Assembly (NCBI GenBank): GCA_963971285.1
Contig: OZ020244.1
Location: 20,832,001-20,896,000 of the forward strand
DNA length: 64,000 bases
From: Astropecten irregularis
Taxonomy: Eukaryota > Echinodermata > Asteroidea > Paxillosida > Astropectinidae
Direction: 5' to 3'
Shown here: piece after piece, positions 38,114 to 49,300 of the stretch
How the letters are laid out: the number at the start of each line of letters is the position of its first letter
Position numbering within the stretch: position 1 is the first letter of the stretch
Translations under genes and position numbers: made by a program
The notes under the pieces: model-generated
What the model saw: the letters and a program-made list of their open reading frames with translations, nothing else
What the model was told of the DNA's origin: nothing
Database searches by the model: none

Positions 38114-38677
38114 CCTGGCCAGAGCTTTTCAGTGGCTAGACCCGACCAGAATAAAAGTTTCTCCCTCTAGATCATATCAGGGTTCCTCCAGTTCTTCTAG
38201 GATGACTGCTCTTGCCAAAAATGTTAGTCACAAAACTACAACATTGTCTCTGTGTGATTATTTATTGGCTGGAGGTCATGACGAGAGATTAATGCCAAGT
38301 GCATTTATCTTTAAACAGTGACAAGTTTACTAATTGTTTAATCATTAGGCCCCCCAACAAAAATTGTTGTGTTGCCCTCAAGTGGAAAAATTAAAATTTT
38401 GGGTCGGTCGGTCGATTTTATTATTATTATTTTTTTTTTTTTGGCCGACTTTCAAACATTTAAGAATAAATACAGGATGTATGGTCACCAGGGCTTATAA
38501 ATCAACGGTCTTGGGTCGTTTTGAGGCGACATGCTTTTTTACTGCTAAATCTTACATTTTCTGTCAAAAATGGTGAGTTTTTATACTTAAGGACTCGGAG
38601 AAAAAAAAAATCCCGACCCAAAGTTTCAGCATTTTACGGTCGGTCACTGAGGGCAACACAACAATTTTTTTTAGGCC

Positions 38678-39038
38678 TTAAAGGTACAGTACATAATTGG
38701 TAACGTACATAAACAGAAATGTTCACAGATGTATAAATTTCAGGGTATGAGGATGGTGCTGGTAAAAACAAATATTCAAATATTTCCACCTGAAATGGTG
38801 TACATTTATCCAGAAATAAGTCAGACAAAGACCAAAAACAGTTTTTATCTTGGGGTAAGATCAAAACCATTCTTTAAATTTGATAAGAAAAGCTGGGTCG
38901 GGTTTTTGCTATTTTCTCTTGACTCGTATGTCTGATTGAGCTAAAATTTTCATACTTTTATTATTTCCTGTACATGCTGGATTAGACAAAGTGTGAAAGC
39001 TGTTCTGTGACCTTTACCAATCATGTGTTATTTATTAA
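38678..39038. mobile_element. TTAA-type MITE, first subfamily
   Basis: TTAAAGGTACAGTACATAAT at the left; right end ACCAATCATGTGTTATTTAT then TAA. The core is the reverse orientation of the copy at 10052. Confidence 0.75.
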
Positions 39039-39285
39039 ATCGTATACCATACCTACACCTCACTGTCTTCTTTCCCTTTATAGCTGTCTACTCATATCAT
39101 GTTACTTTTTGGGTGGAGGGGGAGGGGGGCTAATAGTGTGCCTGAATATTCCTACTAGGGTCCGTACATTTGCACTGTAATTTCTATGTATTTTACAACA
39201 TAAAATCTGCTATGCAGTTAAGCCCTTGGCTACAGGATTACTTCGTTTTTTTATAGACCAATAAAATTATAATAATATTTCATAA

Positions 39286-39666
39286 TTAAAGGTACAGTAC
39301 AGGAATGGTAGCAAACCAAAACAGAAATGTTCACAGATTTATGTATAACTTACAGAGTATAGAGATGGACCTGGTACAAATATACCTTTAAAATTGTTCT
39401 GCCTGAAATGCCGTATTTATCTGGAAATGGGTAAAACAAAAGACCAAAAACAGTTTTGATCTCCGAGATCAAAACCTCACAATTACAATTGCTCACAATT
39501 TCGCGTAATAATTGCAACGGTTTTTCACTGTTTTCTACTGTTTCCAACGATCAATTGAGCTGAAAGTTTCACAGGTTTGTTTTCATTCCATGACATATCA
39601 AATTATGAACAGACCGCATCTGTTCTGTTACCTTTATCAATTATGTACTATATAGGATGTCTTTAA
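39286..39666. mobile_element. TTAA-type MITE, first subfamily
   Basis: TTAAAGGTACAGTACAGGAA at the left, and a right end with CCTTTATCAATTATGTACTA followed by CTTTAA. The core is shared with 38678-39038, only about 250 bp away, in the same orientation. Confidence 0.7.
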
Positions 39667-39975
39667 CTTCAATGAAGTAAACTGACCACAAGATGGCGCC
39701 ATACTTGCTGAAGAATGACATCATCCTTATACAACCTAGATTTGAAGTGTTCACTGTTCATCCACATAAGAACACTAAGCTGTTCTGTTTTTAATTTACC
39801 CCGCTACAATTATCAGGCTCAATGCAGCAATCATAAAATGTATATAATTATCTGAAATATTGATCAAAAATTCTGAAGTTCATGTGTTAATTTAGCAAGT
39901 GGCCACGTGATTAGGGCCTCTAGAGGGACTATTACCATGATACTATAGCAATACTGACCATGGGTTCTACAGTAC

Positions 39976-40108
39976 TATAGCGTTCCGCACTAATGACGTC
40001 ACACCATGCATATGCACGTGCACACATACCCCCACTCACCACACGTTTGCATGGCCAGTTGCAATGTTTGTCTGAGGTTCGGTGCTATTTTTAGTGCGCA
40101 GCGCTATT
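39976..40108 (+). mobile_element. CRE-family MITE (family A), just downstream of TBK1
   Basis: Same family, with an intact TGACGTCA near 39994. It lies about 210 bp past the TBK1 stop codon, so possibly in its 3' UTR. Confidence 0.75.
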
Positions 40109-40320
40109 TACTTCAAACTAGTATCTATAACCATGGTTACACACAGCAGTTTTCCTCATTATTATTTGAGGTTTAAAGGCTTAAACGTCATCTTATGTTG
40201 GCATGGCAAATTTAACTTTTACAGAGAAAAGCAACAGAGTTATTTACATAAAAAAGATTCATTTCTAAAGTAAAAATCAAAGAAATACACAATTTTTATA
40301 TACATGGATGAACAGCGCCC

Positions 40321-43300
40321 TCATTTGGTAGGCCATGCTGTATCACTTCCCATCCATGGAGCGTTCACGGTGAACTGAGTAAGGTCTTGCTTTTCCTTGC
40401 TTTGAGCAAAGTCTGATCGTGTTCTCCCACCCATGGGCACTCCTTGCGGACTTCTGGTTTGGAGCGGACTAATTAGTGCGCCCTCTTGTGGTGAATCTCT
40501 TGGCCATGCCCTGCGATCGTCCGTCACTGGAGAAGACTTCACAATGTACGAAGTAATGTCCATGGCACCTTCCACCGGTGGACCCTTGATGAAGTACTGA
40601 CCGGCGCCCTTGTCTGACAGGGTGGTATCTGAGAGGTACTGGTCATCACCACTCTCCAGTGGTTGCAGCTGCATGCTGAAAAGACTGGAGTCCTCCTTGG
40701 GCATGGACATCTGTCGCATCTTTTCAAGATGTTGTTTTCCCAGCTCCATCTGTCCGGTAACCATGTCCACGTTTCGCTCCCACGAATCAAAGCTGGAAGC
40801 AAGGCAAAGACGGGAATATTTATTCATGAGCAAGAAGAAAAAATGCCAGAGCAAGATGGACTATTTCTGTACAGATCGCGATCAGTAAAATCTTAATTGT
40901 CAACTTTTTGCTCTGTTACTTAAGTCTGGGAATCCGGGGTCGAATTCACAAAACTCATTGTAACTTACTATCAATCGCACGACTTTATATAACTCGAGTT
41001 ATAATCAACCCCAGGAAGCCTAACTTGTAGCTGTTCACTCAGGCCTATATCTGGCAATAGAGGGCATAACAGTGGGTAATCTTGTGGGAAAATGTACATC
41101 ACTCTGCGCCAGGCCAAGCAACAGTTTCACACAAAATGCTTTGCAAATACCCCGTTTGGGCTATCTTCAATAAGGTCCATGGGTCAATATGCAATGCAAC
41201 TGCATCTCACATAATACACATGAGTGATCAGGAAACAAGACTTGCAACCGGACGAGTTTGGTGGTTCGAGACCACACTGTCAATGGTAGGCAAAGTACCA
41301 AAAGAAAATGCAAATTAGTACTAGGGTGGTTTACGAAACGGAAGCTTAGACTCGGATGTCATGCATATGCTGAAAATAAAGGTTGTGGTTTTTCATTGAA
41401 GTTGAAGCTCTGTTTTCCTTTTCAAACCAGATAATCTACTTCCGAACTGCAGCCAAAAACCTCTATTTTGATACCTGTTATTTAGGAATGGATTCACAAG
41501 CCAGAGACTGAGCCTGAGCCTAAGCCTCCATTTCGTATACACTTACATTGCCTTGATGTTTCTGGGTACGAGGATGCAACCGTTACTGTCGATGGGTAAG
41601 TGCTCAAATTGCTCTGAGATGGAGGCAATGTCATTAGGGGTCACATCTACATCTGCAAGCTTGGGCATTCCATCGTCAAGACCATTTCCCACAAATAACT
41701 GCAAAATGAAAAAAAAAAAAACTTGTAATAAATTCACTAACCCACAAAGTTCCTGCTTATCTCAGGCAACAAATTTAAGCTTATGCAGCTGTGGACAAGT
41801 GTATTCGCCACAGGAAGAACAGCAAGAACACAACACCCGGCGACTCTTTCATGTGCAACCACTGCAACAGAGACTGTCCCTCTCGTGTGGGTATTTATAG
41901 CCATACCAGGAGCCATACAGCTCCCACTGACCCAACTTTTGTATTTTTCCAGACGCAGAACCATGATCTCTCAAGATCTACTAACGTTGACACTTCATAA
42001 AACAGGCAGAGCTCAAGTTTCAATTCCCTGTGTCAATATGTGTCACTGCAGACGGAGGTTTGAAAGTTTGTTACCTCCCTGCTGCAGTACAACAGCCAAC
42101 TAACAGCCAAAATAAATTCCACTAGCTTCCACGATTCCACTTTGGGGCCCCACCTTGGACCATATAACTCCATTTTTATTTTAATGGCAGGGGAGGGGGG
42201 GGGGGGGGGGCTTGAGCTTCTTCTTCTACTTACCAAATCCGTGTTTGTGGCAACGTCTGCTTTTGGCTGCTGTCTTTGTATCGGCATCATCCTGATCGGG
42301 GAGTTATCCGTCAGACAGTCTTGTAGTGTTTCATTAAACTCCATTACTATGGGCTGCACATTTTGATCAAGCTAATTATGGAGACAAAAAAACTGGTTTA
42401 ACATTGCATTCAAATCATCTCAGTTCAACTCAATGTCCCATTTCCTTGTTAAAGGTAATATCATACTTTGGTTTTTATCAAAGAAAATATCAAGGAAGAT
42501 ATAGTAACAGTCATCTGTGAAAATTTCAGTCCCATACGGTGCCCACTTTTTGAGAAAACAGTGAAAAAAACCAACGGTATTTCTTTTTCTTTTTTCTTTT
42601 CTTTTTTATCTTTTCAAAGATGAAAAAGATTTTCGGTCGTTGTTTTACTAATTTCTGGATAAATACACCATTTCAGACGGAAACATTTTAACGGTATGTT
42701 TCTACCAGCACCATCTTCATACACTGTAAGTCATGCGTAAATCTGTGAACATTTCTGTTTGGTTTCTGACTAAAGTATGATACTACCTTTAAGGGCTGGA
42801 CCAGCTTATATACATGAAGCTCAGGTGGTAGAGCACCGGTACGGTATTTACGGTGACCGTCCATGCATTTGGCATTTTAGAATATCCAAATCATCAGTTT
42901 TTGTTTAAATTGGCATAATTGTAAAATTGCAAGAAATTTTCCAATTTTTCATATCTTTCCCTAAGTATAATGAATGTGGTCACTATAAAATTGTACCATT
43001 CGGGTTAAATTTGAAAACTGGAAACACAGCGAATATCACAATCTTCAATCTTGACTCAAATAAGTTGTGATCAAAATGTAGATTTTAAAACACTCAGAAA
43101 GTGTGAATCGGGGAAATTCCACTCACTTGCAGAAGCAAGAACTTACCATATGCACCTCATGCAGTAATGTCTGGTACTCAAGCACAAGACTAGACAAAGT
43201 TCTGTCTACTTGGTCAATTTGATCCCGGTACTGGTGAGCAATACTACGACAATCCAAAGCCAAACGAACAACAAAAAAACAAAACAAATAAAATACCTAC

Positions 43301-46300
43301 AACGTCAAACATAAATTGATAATGAAACAATAGAAGAGGTAAACTTTTTCATGTTACGTACTACAGTGAAAAATGGAAATGGTTAACTTTTCATGTTCCA
43401 CATTGCAATAATTCCAGAACGCTTATCGGAATTCAAAAGAATTATCTTTTCAAGGATTCTTTTTACAGAAACTGGCACTCATAAACTGGCAGTCCTAATT
43501 AATACAGTTCAGTGCAATAATGTTGGGAAAAGCAAGACTAAATGAGTGACAAATAACTGGCAAGGGTGACACAGAACATTGTTTACACTTTGTTAAATCC
43601 ATCCTGAGCAATGCACACTCATGGACATGCTGCAAGTTTAAGGTCACAGTACAGTCAGTCTGCCTTCTGACTAATAAGAAAACAGCAACAAATTACTGTT
43701 TTTTAAAATAACCAAAAATGTATTTTGTTTGTATCCCTGAGGTGAAAACTATTTGTTTTAAAAAGTTTTCTACAACAGAAATATGCATTTTAAGCAAATA
43801 TATTTTCAGGGTGGTTTCTAATATCACAATCTACATATTGAGTAGTCATCATGTGTTGTACCGTTTCAACAATCCTGCAAACAAATGTCTCTGTTAGAAT
43901 GCACTTACCTGTACCATTCACTCAGTTTGTTGTGGATCTTTTTCCATCGTTCCTCGCAATGACTCTGGCACATTGATATAGCCGTGTTGCTATTCATGTT
44001 CAGTTTTTCTCTGACAGAAGAGAAACAGAGTCACAAACAAGATAAGTCCAGTGTCAATGCACTCAAGTTTTGGCCAAATTCATAGAGCTGTTTGACAAGA
44101 AATACGGTACTGCGTAGCAGAGGTTTCTAATCATACTATAAAATATACAATGGATGAGAACTAGTTACAAGTAATAATATACATGCATGTCATTCAGGTT
44201 GGTAACATAGAGCTAGATATTAAAATGTCTAGAGCGCTAGCTCCGTGTACAGAGTGAGGCCTGCTGGCCGCATCCATGTTTATGCACAAACCTATCTAAA
44301 ACACAAAGTTGTGTACATCTTTTGTACGTCTATTTGTATATCTGCGTTTGAGTTATCGAAGCCCAGTATGCCCATAATCCGACGCACAAGCGCATTGCAT
44401 TTATAGTACATTCTTAGACTGAAAGGCATTCCAGGCAATGTTTTTTTGTTCCACAGACACGCACATAAATTCAAAATGACTGCGTCCAGGACGGCTTCAA
44501 AGCGTCTACACACGGAGAACGTGGAGCTAGCGTTTTAGTGATTTTAGTATAGCTCTATGGTTGGTAACCAGAATTTGCTTCATTACAACGTTTGGGTTAA
44601 AATGCCTGTGCCAGGATAAATTTGTGGTTTTAAGCAGTTTCATAAGATCAGCTCATTATAAATTTTACTTTCACGAAAAAAAGCTGACAGAATTTGTTCT
44701 CTAAATTGGATGGAGGGGATGGACTTAGAAATGAATCGAAAAAAAACCGATAATATGCTCAGTGCTCTTCATTAACAGTTTCATGAGATTAGCTCATGAT
44801 CAACTTTTTTCTTAAAAAAAAAACAGATTTGATTTTCCAAATTGAAAGGGACGGGGTACTAGGAATGGGTCATGATAACAGTTTATCTATTATTTGGAGG
44901 AAGGGGATGGAATTAGAAATGAATCGTAATAAAACGATATACATTCATTTTTCTGCTTACTTGTCCATTTTGTGAATTTGCTCCTCGTTATATGACAGCT
45001 GCTTCTTCTGTTTGTCCTTCTTGAACTGCAAGTAAATTTTCCGTGTCTCCTCCGTGTAGTGTTCAAACCGTCTCACACTACAACAGAAAATTATACCAGA
45101 CATTTGAGGCATCAGACTTGTTCAATATAAGGGCCTCTCGTAATATAACGTGACGACTTTATGAAGAGGACGGAACTTTACCATCAAAACAAAATTGAGG
45201 AATGTTGGTTGCAAGTGCAAACATTTCTCTATTTTGTTTTGCTGGTAAAGTTTGGCCAGTCAGCAATTTATTTTGGAATGTTTATATTTCAAAGTCCCAA
45301 AATGTCCTGTAATCATCATCCGCCGCACTCTAATTATAGAGTGCGGCGGAGCATAAATTTTTTTGTTGCCGGACAAAATACGGGAGGGGACACACCAGTA
45401 ATGGCGGGTGTTTTCTACCTCTATGTTCGCGCCGTCTGATCGGTGTATAGAGGAGGGATCTAATTCCCATACTTATACTGAGAGAGAAACAGATTGTCTT
45501 TGGCCACAAAACAATGGACCCTTCCGGCCTGTCAATCAAACTATGCACATTGACCAATAGCGCTCCGCACTAATGACTAAAGTCACAAAATCCCCGGATG
45601 TCAGACAAACAATGACTCACACACGTAGTGTATGCACGCGCACACCCACACACGTTTTTATGGTTGCAATGTTTGTCTGAGATTCGGTGCTATTTTTAGC
45701 ACAAGTGCGGAGCGCTATTGGAGGACCGTCTTTTAATCAGGTGACCACAAAAGCCTCGGTCAAACTATCACATGTGGTATGTAAAACACACACTTGGGCG
45801 GGGCTTAAGAGCAAATCCGGAACGATCCATTGACTTGTATTCTATAGGTACCATTTGTAGCAGGGCATGAGAGCTTGTTCGGTCGGCCTCCACTTGAGGG
45901 TGAGTTGGTCATCATCAATTAGGAGCTTGTAAAGGTGCTTCAGGCGTCTTGTTGCATTGGTGTACGTATCGGCCATCTGGTTTAAAGATCATGAGAGAAG
46001 TTCCAATTTATGATGGGTTTAGGCTGACGAAGGGCACTATCCGTAACTGGTTTGGTAGTGCGTGGCATACGTGGGTAAACATCCCAGGCCATGTGGCAGT
46101 TTACATGGCTTCTGTGAGCATAAATATTTGGAAATAGGGAGCTGGGTCCCCATCATGGGGCTGGATAGCTCAAATGGTTTATTACTGGCCAGTACGTTAG
46201 CATTTACCCTTTAATACTGAGTGCCACAGTACATGCACCAGTAATAAAATTGGGCTGCAAGTTGTTACCTTTACGTTAAACATGCATAATTGATCTGTTT

Positions 46301-49300
46301 TGTCAGTTTTACATCTCTTTATTTAATTTTCCCAATTCTACAACAGATTTTTGTTGTCAAAGTGTTGTGAGAATGTTGTAATATAATAATGAATGTGGAC
46401 CGATTTCGAGAATCACTGAGATTGATCATAAATCATAAACCATTCTCAATTGCTAAGCAAAGTGTGACATCACAATACACATCACCATGGTAACATTGAC
46501 AACTTTAATCTTAGTGGGTTTTTTTTGTGAAATCGGTACCCTGGAACACAGTCTTACCTCATTTGCTTTCATGTGAGTCTTGTCAATTTGTTGCTGTGTG
46601 TCTACCAGTCTGGAGCACAGCATGGAGGCGAGTGGCATCCGCCTAAAGATGGCGGACGACACCGGGGGTAATGGCAGCGACTGCCGGATGGCATAGAGCC
46701 TCGTGTTGGCCTCGATCATTTCTGACTTGAGCTTGACACAGTGGTAATCCAGCTGCTTGATCTCAACTTTCAGAACGTTGCTGTCAGAGGAAAAGGCCCA
46801 GATTTAAATATCAGAATCGGTTTTTGTATGTCACGAGGCCTTCATTTTAATAAAAAATGAGGAGAGCTGCAAATTGCTCTCCTTAAATCAACGTAGAGAA
46901 TTTAGGAGAGTGATTTGCTCTCACTAACAAAAATCAAGTTTGAGCTGCAAATTCAACACCTTAAATCAACATAGGGCCTACTCATACTAATAAAGAGAGC
47001 AGTTTGCTCTTGCTAAACCAAGTTTCCGCATCGGTGTCAAAAAAGAGAGAATTTTACTTGTCCTGTTGAAAAAGATTATCAAAAGATAATACTATTTTTG
47101 TATTTTCCATAAAGGGTAAATGTCAGCTGGAAAAATGTATGTGATGTTTTGAAAAAATGCAGCTCTCCTTAAATTGTTAAGAAGCTCTCTTTTTCACTCT
47201 CCTTGGAAAACATTAAGGAGAGTGGAGGAGAGTGATTACTCTCACTGTCCTTAAAAATCAAGGCCTGATGTCACACTTCCACTGGCCACTTAAATCTATC
47301 ATTATCAAAGGCCATGCAATGAAGCTATCCGGACTGTTCAAGTTCACACACCTGCACAGCAGTTTCACAGAGCTAGCATTTACACCGGCCCTTCCTTGTT
47401 TGTACCTTATTCTTGAACAAAACTGTGATATCACCAAGCTAATTAACAAACAATAGTAACTAAACCATTCAGTGTAAAACAGCCAAGGTATTAAACGTTT
47501 ATAGATATTCTGACAGCCCTAGCCTGACCAATCTTTATGCATGCTAATTTGTTTCTTAAAATCAACAAATGGAGCCAAACCATCTTTATGAGGCAAGTTT
47601 AAACTTTCGACCTCAATGGGTTTCTTTTTCCCCCCACATTTTTCATAATTCTTGAGTAAGCATGCATGAAAAGCACTTTAACTTTACAGAGACAAATTTG
47701 TTGCCTTGAAATCAGAATAAGGCTTTCCATTTGCTTTATGTTGTTGAGATCTTCATATAAATGCACAGAATGAACTTAAATGGCAAATGTACTGCAGGAA
47801 CACTCTTAACCACTCTTCCAACTTTCTCAAGGTTCCTTGAGTTTGCCATTCTCTCTTAAGATCTCAAAGTAGAGTTTCAGAGCCGAGTCTATAAGTTATC
47901 CAGACTTCGTAGTTGACTTAACCAAGACTGAGTGAGAAACGACACGCTTCAAACAGGACTACAGGTAGCTGGCAGAGCAAGGTCCATAACAGATTCTGGA
48001 AGTAAGAAAATGACTCTGAACTTAACGCTACATATATAATTGCTGATACAGCACAGACTCCACAGTTACATACTTACACTATTGCCTTAGAAACGGATGT
48101 CATCAGCTCCTGCATGCATGTGATGTTCTGTAACCATGCCAACGTGAAATACATCACAGCCACACATTTCTGAAAATCCAAATCATCACGTACAAGAGCT
48201 ATTAACAACAGAGTCTAGTTACCAGCCAATAACAGAGTGATAATACTAAGATTAGGTCGACTGGTACTTTGCCTCAAGGAACAGGCTACGTTTTGAAGAT
48301 GCAAGTTAATCTATCGTCCATAATATGACGTCATCAAGCAATCACAATTTAAGCTTCCCTGCAAAATTTGCAGCAAAACCAGATGACAATTTTTGCATGT
48401 GATGTTGGCTTTGCCAAGCCATCCGTTTTCCAAAGGATGAATGCATGAGTTCCACTTGATTTGGAAGTCTGAAGCATCGTCACAAAACGCCAGTTGGAGA
48501 GAGTTTGAATGAAGCTCTCTCTCTCTCTGATCTTGCTTCATAGCTGAAGAATATCGCTTCCAAATATAAAAAGACTTTTACCTTGGCCACCGATGCATCC
48601 TTTTCCAGGTCGTAAGTCGAAGTCATCTTGGGAAGTTTTGCTGACCAAAGAAAGAAGAAACATGGGTAGCACATTTTAAATTTTTTTTAATTTTATTTTA
48701 TTACCTTTATTGCACAGAAACATTAAAAAGACACAAAGTGCAAGAAGGAAGCCCCGAACAGGCACACAGGCCCACAAAATGGGGACCCTTTACAACATCA
48801 AAACCAAGAGACAGACTGACAAAGGACAGGCACAATTAACAGGCAAACAACCGAGGACAATGATAATATAATATTCCTAGCAAAAAAAATTTAAAAGATG
48901 GGAGATACTACTTATTTATTAAAATTCCGGCAAGATATAGGAGATATGATAAAAAAAAAAAAAAAAAATAAACAGATAAAGAGAACCCCAAATTTCACTC
49001 GTCAATAGCTGGATTGTGTATCAATGGCTTGTGTGGCAGTGCTTGAATATACCTTGTTTAAAAAAAAGAAAACTCTTGGGAATTTCTTATGTTAGATGAG
49101 AGTCCGTTCCAGGAATTGTATATGCGATTAAAAAAGGTTTGCCTAAAAATACCAGTTTTACATTTGTTGGGAATAAGAGTAATTGAATCGGAAGATCTCA
49201 AATTGTGAGAATCAGTGTTGCGGAAGCTAACCTTGTCATCAATTATAATAGATGTCAAATTCTGGAGGCCCTTGAAAAAAAGGACATTATCTTTGACTTT

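Larger units (their letters stand above)
28890..40320. other. Gene-free, repeat-rich region between makorin and TBK1 (tail-to-tail)
   Basis: Makorin and TBK1 converge on this 11.4-kb stretch, so it holds both 3' UTRs. A canonical AATAAA at 30577-30582 is one candidate polyadenylation signal for makorin. The rest is largely small transposable elements, listed separately. No exon with recognisable similarity was found. Confidence 0.6.

Noticed and set aside
45161..45557. ORFs around 45.2-45.5 kb inside TBK1
   Set aside because: They span a small palindrome and repeat DNA in an intron; no recognised protein.
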